DNA of 64,000 nucleotides from an uncultured Flavobacteriales bacterium. Lineage in GTDB: Bacteria; Bacteroidota; Bacteroidia; Flavobacteriales_D; Parvicellaceae. Below, piece by piece: positions 1-9,723 of the stretch. A program made the translations under genes and the position numbers. The DNA is taken from contig CALSPA010000002.1 of assembly GCA_943788115.1 (NCBI GenBank), forward strand, positions 56,976-120,975, in the 5' to 3' direction. The number at the start of each line of letters is the position of its first letter. Positions within the stretch are counted from its first letter, which is position 1. The notes beneath the pieces are model-generated. The model searched no databases and was not told the origin of the DNA. It saw only the letters and a list, made by a program, of their open reading frames with translations.

Positions 1-1
1 G

Positions 2-2437
2 GGGTTAGAAACAGAAGAGAACATTAAAGAAAATTCAATTAATAAATCTACTTTTATTAATGAAGTTTTAGCAGATTATAAGCTAGCATGTATTAGTAGA
101 GAAGCATCTCTTTTGGGTCGTAAAGAAGTACTTACAGGTAAAGCAAAGTTTGGAATTTTTGGTGATGGAAAAGAGTTAGCTCAGATTGCCATGGCCAAGC
201 AATTTAAAAACGGTGATTTCAGATCTGGTTATTACCGTGATCAAACATTTATGATGGCCATAGATTCTCTTACGGTTCAGCAATATTTTGCGGGGCTTTA
301 TGCTCATACAAATATTGACGAAGAACCATCTTCAGCGGGAAGACAAATGGGCGGTCATTTTGCAACTAGAAGCTTAAATAATGATGGTTCTTGGAAAAAC
401 TTAATGAATCAAAAAAATTCTTCTGCAGATATCTCGCCTACAGCTGGACAAATGCCAAGACTTCTTGGACTTGCATTAGCCTCAAAAATTTACAAAGACA
501 ATGATTCTTTGAGTGAATTTTCAAATTTTTCAGCTAATGGAAATGAAGTTGCTTTTGGAACCATTGGTGATGCAAGTACCTCTGAAGGAATATTTTGGGA
601 AACCATTAACGCTGCAGGAGTTTTAGAAGTTCCAATGGCAATGTCAATTTGGGACGATGGGTATGGAATTTCTGTACCAAAAAAATACCAAACAACTAAG
701 GGAAGTATTTCTGTTCTTCTTTCCGGACTTGAAAAACAAGAAAATACAAACGGATATAAGATATACAATGTAAATGGGTGGGACTACCCTTCTCTAGTTA
801 GCACCTATGATAATGCTATTAAGTATTGCCGAGAAAATCATGTTCCTGTCCTTGTTCATGTAGAAGAAATCACTCAACCTCAAGGCCACTCCACTTCTGG
901 ATCTCATGAAAGATATAAATCCAAAGAGAGACTAGAATGGGCAAAAAAATACGACTGTAATTTAAAGTTCAAAGAGTGGATACTAAGCAATAATAACGCA
1001 CTAAACAAACCCTTAGCATCTGAAATTGAGCTTACTAACATTGAAAAGGCCGCCAAGGCATTTGTTAAAGATGCAGCTAAAAAGGCTTGGAAAGCATTTA
1101 ATGATGACATTAAAGATGAAAAAGAAAAGTCTATTCAATTAATTTCAAACCTTGCTTTAGAAAGTAAAAATAAGAACGAAATAAATAAGTTAGCCAATAG
1201 TATAAAAACTACAATTGATCCACAAAGAAAAGATATATACAAGGCTGTAAAAACTGCAATTTACCTAGTAAGAAACGAAAACTTAACTTCAAAAAAGAAT
1301 GTTTTAGACTTCATTAACAAAGCTGCAATTGACACACATGATCGTTACAGCTCCTTATTGTATTCAGAAAATGAAAAATCTGCTACTAATATTAAGGAGG
1401 TTAAAGCAGAGTTTAAAGATTCCAGTCTTGTAGATGGTAGAGTTATATTAAGAGAGAATTTTAGAGAAATATTTAAAAAAAAACCTGAAGTAATTACATT
1501 TGGTGAAGACACTGGTCACATTGGTGGTGTAAATCAAGCAATGGAAGGAATGCAAGAAGAGTTTGGTAAAAAAAGAGTGTTTGATACAGGAATTCGAGAA
1601 GCAACAATTCTAGGACAAGGAATTGGAATGTCGTTAAGAGGATTACGTCCTATTGCTGAAATTCAATATTTAGACTACTTACTTTATTGTCTACAAATTA
1701 TGTCTGATGACCTTGCTACTGTTTCTTACAGAACGAAAGGTGGTCAAAAGGCACCATTAATCATTAGAACTAGAGGACATAGACTCGAAGGTGTATGGCA
1801 TGCAGGGTCTCCACTTGGAGGAATAATAAATTTAATAAGAGGAGTTGTTGTATGTGTTCCAAGAAATATGACTAAAGCTGCAGGTTTCTACAATGCTTTA
1901 TTAAAGTCAGATGATCCTGGACTAGTCATTGAATGTCTTAACGGTTATCGATCTAAAGAAAACATCCCTTCAAACCTTGGACTATTCACCACACCTATTG
2001 GAGTTCCTGAAATTGTAAAAAATGGAACCGACATAACAGTTGTCAGCTACGGCTCTACATTTAACATCTGTATGAATGCAGCTAAACAACTTGAACAAAT
2101 GAATGTTTCATGTGAATTAATAGATGTTCAAACATTGTTACCTTTTGATATTAATCACATAATAGTTGAGTCTTTAAAGAAGACAAATAAAATTATTTTT
2201 ATTGATGAAGATGTTTCTGGTGGTGCAACTGCTTATATGCTAAATGAAGTTATCACCAAACAAAAAGGTTATTTTCATTTAGATTCAGAGCCTGTATGTT
2301 TATGCGCAAAAGATCACAGACCAGCATACGGAACAGATGGCGATTATTTTTCTAAACCAAATAACGAAGATATTGTAGAAGCCATTTATTCAATTATGAA
2401 TGAATACAATCCTTCTTTATATCCTAGCCTTTTTTAA
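2..2437 (+). CDS. Fused alpha/beta 2-oxoacid dehydrogenase E1 component (5' partial)
   Basis: Thiamine-diphosphate-dependent E1, with alpha and beta subunits in one chain, of the 2-oxoisovalerate/pyruvate dehydrogenase type; it decarboxylates a 2-oxoacid and passes the acyl group to a lipoyl E2. The alpha half has the ThDP-binding stretch GDASTSEGIFWE followed by WDDGYGIS; the beta half (from about residue 440 of the listed ORF) has ITFGEDTGHIGGVNQ and FDTGIREATILGQG. The frame is open to the window edge (reading GLETEENIKENS upstream), so the TTG start given by the ORF track at 113 is internal and the true start lies outside. About 150 residues between the halves are Lys/Ala-rich and helical. 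The fusion is common in Bacteroidota. The exact substrate (branched-chain versus pyruvate) cannot be fixed from this window because no E2 or E3 gene is adjacent. Confidence 0.9.
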   Translation, partial: GLETEENIKENSINKSTFINEVLADYKLACISREASLLGRKEVLTGKAKFGIFGDGKELAQIAMAKQFKNGDFRSGYYRDQTFMMAIDSLTVQQYFAGLYAHTNIDEEPSSAGRQMGGHFATRSLNNDGSWKNLMNQKNSSADISPTAGQMPRLLGLALASKIYKDNDSLSEFSNFSANGNEVAFGTIGDASTSEGIFWETINAAGVLEVPMAMSIWDDGYGISVPKKYQTTKGSISVLLSGLEKQENTNGYKIYNVNGWDYPSLVSTYDNAIKYCRENHVPVLVHVEEITQPQGHSTSGSHERYKSKERLEWAKKYDCNLKFKEWILSNNNALNKPLASEIELTNIEKAAKAFVKDAAKKAWKAFNDDIKDEKEKSIQLISNLALESKNKNEINKLANSIKTTIDPQRKDIYKAVKTAIYLVRNENLTSKKNVLDFINKAAIDTHDRYSSLLYSENEKSATNIKEVKAEFKDSSLVDGRVILRENFREIFKKKPEVITFGEDTGHIGGVNQAMEGMQEEFGKKRVFDTGIREATILGQGIGMSLRGLRPIAEIQYLDYLLYCLQIMSDDLATVSYRTKGGQKAPLIIRTRGHRLEGVWHAGSPLGGIINLIRGVVVCVPRNMTKAAGFYNALLKSDDPGLVIECLNGYRSKENIPSNLGLFTTPIGVPEIVKNGTDITVVSYGSTFNICMNAAKQLEQMNVSCELIDVQTLLPFDINHIIVESLKKTNKIIFIDEDVSGGATAYMLNEVITKQKGYFHLDSEPVCLCAKDHRPAYGTDGDYFSKPNNEDIVEAIYSIMNEYNPSLYPSLF

Positions 2438-2440
2438 TTA

Positions 2441-5041
2441 ATGAAATATTTTCTCATTTTATTCTTTTTTTCTTCAGCAATTACATTTGGTTATGCACAA
2501 AGCAATACTACTTTAGAGTTAAAACAATACATGAATAGCCATTGGGATGAATTAATTCCAATTCGTATTGAATTCAATAAAAATGTAGATTGTTATAATT
2601 TAAATGAAAAGTTTAAAGCTCAAAAGACAGCCTTAGACAAAAGAGTTAAAAAAGTTAATACGGATTTAATCAATCAATCTTATGAATCTCAGCATCAAAT
2701 ATTAGATTTCTTTAAAAGTAAAAACATTCCAAGCTCGAACATTAAATCTTTTTGGATTGTAAATATTATTGTTGCCCTTGTTGACCAAAACACTATTAAA
2801 GAGCTAGAGCAGTTTAAAAATATTTTATTCATTGATTTAGAAAATAATAAATTTACTGCATACGATGAATTTAAAATTGAAGAATCATCTTCAAAACAAC
2901 CCAATGGAGTTGAAAACGGTCTAGTGGCAATAAATGCACCAGCTATGTGGGCATTGGGATATACAGGTAAAGGAAGATTAGCTTATAATTACGATACTGG
3001 TGTTTGGCCAACTCATCCTGCTTTTAATGAAAGATTTATAGGGAACCGATACCCTATGAAACAGAGTTGGATTGGTTATTTCAATTCATTTCCGAATGGC
3101 TCAATACAAAATCATGGAACACATACATTGGGAACAATTGCAGGTTTAATAAACTCAACAAATGACACCATTGGAGTAGCCTTTGGATCCTACTGGATAG
3201 CAAATGACTTTGTCACATCAACTGTACAAGGATTACCACCAATTGTAAATATGATTGAAGCATTTGAATGGGCTTTAAACCCAGACAATGACACTTCTAC
3301 AACTTGGGATGTTCCAGATGTCATTAACAATAGCTGGAGATGGTATGATGGAAATGACACCATTCATTGTAATGGATTTGTAGTTAATTTAATGAATGCC
3401 ATTGAAGCCGCAGGAATTGCAAACGTATTTTCAGGTGGGAATTCTGGCCCAAACAATTCTACTGTAAATTCACCCCAAAGAATAAACACCTCAGAAGTTA
3501 ATACTTTTTCTGTTGGCAGTATAAATGGTAACTTAAGTTTTCCATACGCAATATCTAATTTTTCAACAAGAGGCCCCATTCAATGTCCTGGTAATGGATC
3601 ATTAATTATTCATCCTGAAGTTGTTGCTCCAGGCCAAGGCGTAAGATCTGCTTGGGGGATTGATGACTTCAACACTATTTCGGGTACTAGCATGGCTGCA
3701 CCTCATGTTTCTGGAGCTATTTTGCTTTTAAAAGAAGCATTCCCTTATTTAAGCGGTGAGGATCTTTTATGGGCTTTATATTTAACTGCAATTGATTTAG
3801 GAGATCCAGGTGAAGACAATACTTATGGGATGGGATTAATTGATGTGTATGCTGCATTTCAATTTTTATCTACAACAAATACTCCAATAGATCCACTAGC
3901 TTTAAACTATGATTTAGCACTCGACTCAATTACGATTCCTAACATATCATCTTTTACATGCGAAAACAACTTTTCTCCAACAATAAATTTCTCAAACAAA
4001 GGAGACTTCACTATAAATTCTGTTGATTTTAAAATTAAAGTTAATGGAGTTGTTATTCAAAATTTTAACTGGTCAGGATCATTGTCTCCTCAAAGTTCAG
4101 CTAATACAACTATTCCTTCTATAACTATTCAAAACTCTGGAGAGAAAGAACTTCAAATAATTGGTGAAATTAGCAATAGCTCAACAGAAAATGACTTATT
4201 TAATAACAGTGTTATTAATCGATTTTCAATAGTTAATGAATTTACAAGTCTTCCATTTATTGAACATTTTGAAAATGGAATTTCAGACTCATTATGGGTC
4301 ATCGAAAATAAAGATGCTGATTTAACCTGGATTTCTGACAGTACTGAAGGTTTAAATTGGAGTTCAAAATCTGCATGTATTAAATTATACTCCTACAGTC
4401 CTAGAGACAATCAAAAAGATGGTCTTTTAACACCTAAAATAACTCTTTCAAACAACTCAGATTTATTTTTAACATTCGATATTGCTTACCAGCAAAGGAG
4501 TCCAAGCAATGTAGTTAAAGACACTTTTAAAATATATTTATCTAACAATTGTGGAAGCACTTTTGACTATTTACTTTATGAGAAATTTGACAATGAGCTT
4601 AGTACTTTTGATACAGTAAAACACGACTTCATTCCCCAATACAACTCGCATTGGAGAAACGACACTGTTGATTTATCTTTATTTTCAGGTGAAGATGTAA
4701 TTGTTAAATTTGAAACAATTAACAGACAGGGAAATAACTTATATTTAGACAACATTAAAATATTTGAGGGTCAGTCTGCACCTTTAGGCATTAGTAACTC
4801 TTCAAACACATTTAAAATTTTTCCTAATCCAGCAAAAGAGCTAATTCACCTTTGGTCATCAACCTTAAATTTGAAAAATTATTCATTAAAACTTTACAAT
4901 TCATACGGACAAGTTGTTGAATTAAAACAACTAGGAAATACCAACAACTCGATTTCAACTATTGATTTACCCAGAGGAATGTATTTTATTCAATTGTTTA
5001 ATAAAGAACAATCAATCACTAAATCCTTTTTAAAATGGTAA
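2441..5041 (+). CDS. Secreted subtilisin-like S8 peptidase with T9SS sorting domain
   Basis: Exported serine protease. Residues 1-20 form a signal peptide ending at YAQ. The S8 triad is visible: Asp near residue 185 (NYDTGVW), His225 (HGTHTLGTIAG) and Ser417 (GTSMAAPHVSG), with the oxyanion-region Asn in GGNSGPN. After the catalytic domain come an Ig/CARDB-like region (about 490-600), a jelly-roll-like segment with the phrase LDNIKIFEG, and a type A T9SS C-terminal domain starting FKIFPNPAKELIHLW and ending in ITKSFLKW. It should cross the inner membrane by Sec and the outer membrane by T9SS, then be surface-attached or released. It starts 3 bp after the E1 gene, but a functional link is not evident. 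The triad and order of domains are clear; the natural substrate is unknown. Confidence 0.95.
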   Translation: MKYFLILFFFSSAITFGYAQSNTTLELKQYMNSHWDELIPIRIEFNKNVDCYNLNEKFKAQKTALDKRVKKVNTDLINQSYESQHQILDFFKSKNIPSSNIKSFWIVNIIVALVDQNTIKELEQFKNILFIDLENNKFTAYDEFKIEESSSKQPNGVENGLVAINAPAMWALGYTGKGRLAYNYDTGVWPTHPAFNERFIGNRYPMKQSWIGYFNSFPNGSIQNHGTHTLGTIAGLINSTNDTIGVAFGSYWIANDFVTSTVQGLPPIVNMIEAFEWALNPDNDTSTTWDVPDVINNSWRWYDGNDTIHCNGFVVNLMNAIEAAGIANVFSGGNSGPNNSTVNSPQRINTSEVNTFSVGSINGNLSFPYAISNFSTRGPIQCPGNGSLIIHPEVVAPGQGVRSAWGIDDFNTISGTSMAAPHVSGAILLLKEAFPYLSGEDLLWALYLTAIDLGDPGEDNTYGMGLIDVYAAFQFLSTTNTPIDPLALNYDLALDSITIPNISSFTCENNFSPTINFSNKGDFTINSVDFKIKVNGVVIQNFNWSGSLSPQSSANTTIPSITIQNSGEKELQIIGEISNSSTENDLFNNSVINRFSIVNEFTSLPFIEHFENGISDSLWVIENKDADLTWISDSTEGLNWSSKSACIKLYSYSPRDNQKDGLLTPKITLSNNSDLFLTFDIAYQQRSPSNVVKDTFKIYLSNNCGSTFDYLLYEKFDNELSTFDTVKHDFIPQYNSHWRNDTVDLSLFSGEDVIVKFETINRQGNNLYLDNIKIFEGQSAPLGISNSSNTFKIFPNPAKELIHLWSSTLNLKNYSLKLYNSYGQVVELKQLGNTNNSISTIDLPRGMYFIQLFNKEQSITKSFLKW

Positions 5042-5421
5042 AGGTTTTCACATTTTTAATTTGTATGTTTTTTATAGGAACATTACTTTCTCAAAAAGAA
5101 GAAATTAAATGTTGGAAAGTCAAAAAAGGACGATTTGAGATGGTTGGACCTCAAGGGGGAAGTATTAAAATAAGAAGAAAGTCAAATGTTCAAATAGAAA
5201 GGTATTCAAGACAAAAAGTTAGACATAAATTTAACATCAAGTGGATTGATGATTGTAATTATGAACTAACTTTAAAGAAGTCGAGAATAAAATCGTTGAT
5301 TAATCATACTGAAGTTAAATTACTTGTAACAGTGGTTGAAGTAAGTAAGTTTTATTATAGTGCTTTAATCAAAACTGGTGTTAACGATAAAGCAGAAAAA
5401 ATTGAAATTGAAATTAAATAA
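5035..5421 (+). CDS. Small secreted protein of unknown function
   Basis: 128 residues with a signal peptide (about 1-19, ending LLSQ). The start overlaps the end of the subtilase gene by 7 bp, which suggests cotranscription. The mature part is basic and beta-rich. The phrases KVKKGRFEMV and WIDDCNYELTLKK resemble a family of about 120-residue Bacteroidota exported proteins often mislabelled as DNA topoisomerase IV (pattern C..fk.G.F.......R......W.ddC.Y.L), so that is the best family guess. No catalytic motif can be seen. Function unknown. Confidence 0.7.
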   Translation: MVKVFTFLICMFFIGTLLSQKEEIKCWKVKKGRFEMVGPQGGSIKIRRKSNVQIERYSRQKVRHKFNIKWIDDCNYELTLKKSRIKSLINHTEVKLLVTVVEVSKFYYSALIKTGVNDKAEKIEIEIK

Positions 5422-5429
5422 AAATAGAA

Positions 5430-6206
5430 TTGTTTATCATTGACATTGAGACAAAGCAAAAATTAGATTTTTTTGTAGATAAATACAATCGTTCAAATTT
5501 TATTGAAAAAGACCCCATTTCCATTCCTCACCAATTTTCTAAAAAAGAAGACATTGAAGTTATAGGTTTATTGGTAGCTACAATTTCTTGGGGAAATAGA
5601 AATTCAATATTAAAAAGCGCCTATAAAATGGTTGAATTAATGAACAACCAACCTTATGATTTTATAATGAATTACAAGGAATCAGATTTAGCAATAGTTA
5701 ATAAATTCAAACACCGAACATTTAATGGTTTTGACTTTCATTTTTTCACTTTAAGAATAAAAGAAATTTACTTATACCACAATGGTCTTGAGAGCGTTTT
5801 TACAAATGGTTTTGCAAAAGAAAATGAAGCAGCAAAAGCAATAACACATTTTAGAAATATTTTTATTCCAGAAGATTTTGCCGAAATCAGAACATCTAAA
5901 CACATTGCCAACCCTTTAAAAGGGTCGGCATCTAAAAGATTAAACATGTTTCTGCGTTGGATGGTAAGAAAAGATAATAATGGAGTAGATTTTGGAATTT
6001 GGAACAAAATACCTACTTCTAAACTTTCTTGTCCTTTAGATGTTCATAGTGGTAGGTCTGCAAGAGATTATAAGTTATTATTTCGTAAACAAAATGATTT
6101 AAAAGCAGTTAATGAACTTGATTATTCATTAAGAAAATTAGACATGAACGATCCTGTAAAATATGACTATGCTCTTTTTGGCATGGGAATAGAAAATAAA
6201 TTATAG
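5430..6206 (+). CDS. TIGR02757 family protein (DUF2400)
   Basis: A cytoplasmic protein of 258 residues matching the TIGR02757/DUF2400 family by eye: IPHQFSKKEDIEVIGLLVATISWGNR near the N-terminus, LNMFLRWMVRKDNNGVDFGIW and the closing DPVKYDYALFGMGI are family hallmarks. The only plausible start is TTG at 5430; the frame is closed by TAA at 5415 and no ATG lies between. The family has no firmly established biochemical role; the WMVRKDNN..D.G.W block resembles helix-hairpin-helix DNA glycosylase-like folds, which is an inference. It sits 8 bp after the preceding gene and 22 bp before the BatA-like gene. Confidence 0.85.
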   Translation: MFIIDIETKQKLDFFVDKYNRSNFIEKDPISIPHQFSKKEDIEVIGLLVATISWGNRNSILKSAYKMVELMNNQPYDFIMNYKESDLAIVNKFKHRTFNGFDFHFFTLRIKEIYLYHNGLESVFTNGFAKENEAAKAITHFRNIFIPEDFAEIRTSKHIANPLKGSASKRLNMFLRWMVRKDNNGVDFGIWNKIPTSKLSCPLDVHSGRSARDYKLLFRKQNDLKAVNELDYSLRKLDMNDPVKYDYALFGMGIENKL

Positions 6207-6228
6207 AAAGTTTTAAATTTACAAGCAA

Positions 6229-8277
6229 ATGACATTTTTATTCCCTGAATTTTTGTGGGCAATTTCACTTATTGCTATTCCAATAATAATTCATTTATTT
6301 AATTTTAGACGATATAAGAAAATCTATTATTCAGATATTTCCTTATTAAAAAGTATAAAAACTGAAACAAAAAACAGATCTCAATTAAAACACATATTAA
6401 TTCTTACATCAAGAATATTAGCAATTTGCTCTTTAGTTTTAGCATTTTGTTTTCCATTTAAACCCCACAACAATCAGAATGTAAACAGTGAAAAAATAAC
6501 AGCAATTTATTTAGACAATTCACTAAGCATGAGTAATAAAAATCAAAACGATCGTTTATTAGATCTTGCAAAGCAACAAGCACTAGAACTGGTGGAACAG
6601 TATTCATCAGGAACTAAATTTTTACTTACTACAAATGATTTCGAGAACAATTTACAAAGAGTTATTTCTAAAACTCAGGTAAAGAAACTCATTTCTGAAA
6701 CCCAGCCAACTTACATTCAAAAGACTTTTGCAGATGTTTACCTTAAACAATCCGATTTACTAGAAGAATTTAAAACCAAAAAAGATGTATTTTGGCTTAC
6801 CGACCTGCAAAAATCAACAGCTTCATTTTACAACATTTCTTTAGACACTTCTTTGTATGTACACCTCTTGCCTTTTTCAAATGTAAACACTGGAAACATT
6901 TACATTGACTCTGTGTGGTTTGAAACTCCAACAAGAAGAATTAACAAACAAGAATTTATTAAAGTGAAATTGAGAAATACCTATAACACTAATTTGTCAT
7001 TTAGACTAGAGGCTGATTTTAATGGGAATGAAACTAAAGGTTTGAGCTCTGGAGAAATTAATAAACAAACCGAGAAAATTGTTGAAATTCCATTTATGAT
7101 TAGAGAACCTGGAATTAAACATGTAGATATTAAATTATTAGATTATGCAGAACCTAGTTTAATTTTTGACGACACCTATTTTATCACTTACAAAATAAAT
7201 TCTTCATTTAACATTCTTCACATTACAAATGAAGATAATTATTCTAAAGAAAAATATTTTAAATCATTATTCTCTACTCTAGAGAATGTAAATTTTATTT
7301 CTTTTCCAATTGGCTCAATAGATTATTCAAAGATAAGATCACAAGATTTAATTATAATAGAAAATATCAATGACATTAACACTGGATTAACAACATCACT
7401 TCAAGAGTTTATTGATGCTGGAAAATCGCTTATTATATTTCCAGGAAACGATATAAATTTCAGTTCTTATAATAAATTATATAATAAATATGAGTTATCT
7501 TTTATAGGATTGGATACCACAGATAAAAAAGTTGGTGAATTAAATTATCAGCACCCTATTTACAGCAATGTTTTTGATCAAATTAAAGAAAATATAAATT
7601 TACCTTACGTAAAACAAAATTATAAATTGAACATTAAGCCTAATTCTAATACAGCTAGTGTGATTAATCTAAATAATGAAGATCCTTTTTTAATTGAGAC
7701 TAAAGATAACAAAGGTTCTTTGTACACTTTCACTACTTCAACAGATTTAAAATTCACTAATTTTATCAAGCAGGCTATTTTTGTGCCTACTATTTTAAGA
7801 ATTACTGAGCTTTGTGAACAACAAAACAGTCTTAGCTACCAGATTGGAAGAGATAATATTATAAAATCTTCAATTAACATTTCTAATGTTTCTGATTTAA
7901 AAATCAAATCAGAAGATAACTCTCAAGTTTTTATTCCAGGATACAAAAAAGCTGATCAAAATAGCTTACTACTGATAAACAATCAGATAGACAAGCCTGG
8001 AAACTTCAATGTTATTTATAGCAACGATATTTTAGACGGATTTGCATATAACTACAGTAGAAAAGAATCAAACATGGAATTTCTCCCATTAACAGATTTG
8101 AAAATTAATTTAGAGAGCTCATCTCTTTCTGCACATTTTAAGCTTTATGAGGTTATTAACAAGCAAAAATTCATTAACATTAGTAACGAAACAAAGGGAA
8201 TTTTGTATTGGAAGTATTTTATTATCCTCACTTTAGTATTTTTGGGGTTAGAAATTCTTCTTATTAGATTAATATAA
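6229..8277 (+). CDS. BatA-domain/VWA membrane protein
   Basis: 682-residue inner-membrane protein of the aerotolerance-regulator (BatA N-terminal domain) group. Residues 1-80 hold the BatA domain: a first hydrophobic segment (FLWAISLIAIPIIIHLF), the conserved HLFNFRRYKK stretch, and a second segment (ILTSRILAICSLVLAFCFPF). A VWA-like domain follows with a MIDAS-type DxSxS motif (LDNSLSMS, near residue 95). A long periplasmic region follows, and a final helix (FIILTLVFLGLEILLIRLI) closes the protein, a topology usual for Bacteroidota BatA-like proteins. It is 5 bp upstream of the dihydroorotase-like gene, a neighbourhood I recall as frequent in Flavobacteriia. Role in envelope stress is inferred only from the family. 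Confidence 0.85.
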   Translation: MTFLFPEFLWAISLIAIPIIIHLFNFRRYKKIYYSDISLLKSIKTETKNRSQLKHILILTSRILAICSLVLAFCFPFKPHNNQNVNSEKITAIYLDNSLSMSNKNQNDRLLDLAKQQALELVEQYSSGTKFLLTTNDFENNLQRVISKTQVKKLISETQPTYIQKTFADVYLKQSDLLEEFKTKKDVFWLTDLQKSTASFYNISLDTSLYVHLLPFSNVNTGNIYIDSVWFETPTRRINKQEFIKVKLRNTYNTNLSFRLEADFNGNETKGLSSGEINKQTEKIVEIPFMIREPGIKHVDIKLLDYAEPSLIFDDTYFITYKINSSFNILHITNEDNYSKEKYFKSLFSTLENVNFISFPIGSIDYSKIRSQDLIIIENINDINTGLTTSLQEFIDAGKSLIIFPGNDINFSSYNKLYNKYELSFIGLDTTDKKVGELNYQHPIYSNVFDQIKENINLPYVKQNYKLNIKPNSNTASVINLNNEDPFLIETKDNKGSLYTFTTSTDLKFTNFIKQAIFVPTILRITELCEQQNSLSYQIGRDNIIKSSINISNVSDLKIKSEDNSQVFIPGYKKADQNSLLLINNQIDKPGNFNVIYSNDILDGFAYNYSRKESNMEFLPLTDLKINLESSSLSAHFKLYEVINKQKFINISNETKGILYWKYFIILTLVFLGLEILLIRLI

Positions 8278-8282
8278 AGAAA

Positions 8283-9560
8283 ATGAATACAACTATTGTT
8301 TTAAAAAAAGTTACCATTATTGATCCGAATTCTCCTTTCAATAAACAAACTAAGGATGTATTAATTGAAAATGGAATGGTTGTTAAAGTTAATAATGACA
8401 TTAACCCAGTAGCATCAGCTTTAATTATTGAAGAAGATGGATTACACATCTGTCCTGGTTTATTTGATTTGTTAGTTGATTTCGGTGAGCCTGGATTCGA
8501 ATACAAAGAAACTCTTGAATCAGGTTGTAATGCTGCAATGGAAGGTGGATTTACTGGAGTTGGTCTTTCGCCTAATTCAACTCCTCCTAGAGATAATAAA
8601 AGCGCTATTGAATATTGCGTTAACAAAACTGCTAATCATTTAGTTGATTTACATCCTATTGGAACTATTTCTAAAGATTTAAAAGGTAAAGAGCTCTCTG
8701 AAATGTTCGACTTGAAATCTTCTGGTGCAGTTGCTTTTTTTGATGGAAAGAACAACACTATATCAGCTGGTCTTATGGCAAGAGCATTGCTCTACTCAAA
8801 AAACTTCAACGGTTTAATTTTTTCTTTCCCATACGATTCTAGCCTTTCCAACAATGGTCAAATGAACGAAAGTGTTGAAAGCACAAAATTAGGATTGGAA
8901 GGTATCCCATCAATTTCGGAAGAACTTCAAATGAGTAGGGATTTATTTTTAAGTTCATATAATGACGCTAAAATTCACTTTACTACTGTATCTAGCAGAG
9001 CAACAGTACCAATGCTTTTAGAAGCAAAACAAAACAACATTAATGTCTCATCAAGTGTAGCTATTCATAATTTAATTCTTACTGATGATTCTCTTAGAGA
9101 TTTTGACAGTAACTTTAAAGTTCTTCCTCCTCTCAGAACCCAAGAAGACAAAGATTCACTAATAGAAGGTTTAAAAAGTGGTGTTATTGATGTAATTACA
9201 TCTGACCATACTCCACAAGATTTAGAATCAAAAAAAATGGAATTTAGTATTGCAGAATTTGGAATTATAGGTACTCAAACTGCTTTTCCACTAGCAGTAA
9301 CACATTTATCAAAAAGCATAGGTCTTGAAGAGATTGTTCTCAAAATGGCCATAAATCCTAGAACAATACTAGAGCTTGACACGCCTGTCATCAACGAAGG
9401 ATTTAAAGCTAACGTTACACTATTTAACCCTAAAAAAGAATTCACATTTACAAAAGAAAACAATAAATCTTTAAGTGAAAATTCTCCCTTTTTAAACACT
9501 TCTCTTTCCTGTAAAGTTGTTGGTGTAATTAATGGCGAAAAATATCATTTGAATGATTAA
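8283..9560 (+). CDS. Dihydroorotase-like amidohydrolase, probably catalytically inactive
   Basis: 425 residues with the overall pattern of class I dihydroorotase: an N-terminal beta part, PGLFDL at 58-63, GEPGFEYKET, GAVAFFDG, IHFTTVSS and TSDHTPQ. The metal-binding HxH expected after PGLxDx is replaced (L64-V65-D66), and the His of the usual HCED-type motif is also absent (segment FSFPYDSS). The later His (IHFTTVSS) and Asp (SDHTP) remain. A two-metal centre therefore cannot form in the normal way. In organisms with a second active PyrC, such pseudo-dihydroorotases can be structural partners of aspartate carbamoyltransferase; whether that applies here is inference. It follows the BatA-like gene by 5 bp and is followed by the SRP RNA. 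Confidence 0.85.
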   Translation: MNTTIVLKKVTIIDPNSPFNKQTKDVLIENGMVVKVNNDINPVASALIIEEDGLHICPGLFDLLVDFGEPGFEYKETLESGCNAAMEGGFTGVGLSPNSTPPRDNKSAIEYCVNKTANHLVDLHPIGTISKDLKGKELSEMFDLKSSGAVAFFDGKNNTISAGLMARALLYSKNFNGLIFSFPYDSSLSNNGQMNESVESTKLGLEGIPSISEELQMSRDLFLSSYNDAKIHFTTVSSRATVPMLLEAKQNNINVSSSVAIHNLILTDDSLRDFDSNFKVLPPLRTQEDKDSLIEGLKSGVIDVITSDHTPQDLESKKMEFSIAEFGIIGTQTAFPLAVTHLSKSIGLEEIVLKMAINPRTILELDTPVINEGFKANVTLFNPKKEFTFTKENNKSLSENSPFLNTSLSCKVVGVINGEKYHLND

Positions 9561-9591
9561 AATATTTTAGTTCTTTTTTAATGAAAAATAT

Positions 9592-9599
9592 TACATTTG
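9592..9599 (+). promoter_or_regulatory. Bacteroidota -7 box upstream of SRP RNA
   Basis: TACATTTG matches the Bacteroidota sigma-A -7 consensus TAnnTTTG and lies 3 bp before the first paired bases of the SRP RNA, the expected spacing for a transcript starting at its 5' end. No convincing -33 TTG was found. Confidence 0.6.
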
Positions 9600-9601
9600 C
9601 A

Positions 9602-9698
9602 GCGGGCAAGTCTTATACGACCAGCTCCTGCTGAATCCCCCAGGATGGGAACATAGCAAGGGTATGTGGTTGAGCGGTGCGATATAAGTAGCTTGCCC
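9602..9698 (+). ncRNA. ffs: Signal recognition particle RNA, small bacterial type (4.5S)
   Basis: The ends are complementary (GGGCAAG at 9604-9610 with CTTGCCC at 9692-9698), giving one long hairpin of about 95 nt. The apical domain contains CCCCCAGGATGGGAACATAG and AGCAAGGG, which is the conserved Ffh-binding region with the GGAA-type tetraloop and the asymmetric internal loop. It is followed at once by a run of T (9700-9708) acting as the terminator tail. The RNA pairs with Ffh to target nascent membrane and secreted proteins. Confidence 0.92.
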
Positions 9699-9709
9699 AT
9701 TTTTTTTTC
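9691..9709 (+). terminator. SRP RNA terminator tail
   Basis: The closing strand of the SRP RNA hairpin (GCTTGCCCA) is followed directly by nine T residues, so the RNA's own terminal stem works as a rho-independent terminator. Confidence 0.6.
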
Positions 9710-9723
9710 TTACCTCCCCTATT

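Noticed and set aside
8264-8626. 120-residue minus-strand ORF
   Set aside because: Shadow of the dihydroorotase-like gene; no family motif and unnatural composition.
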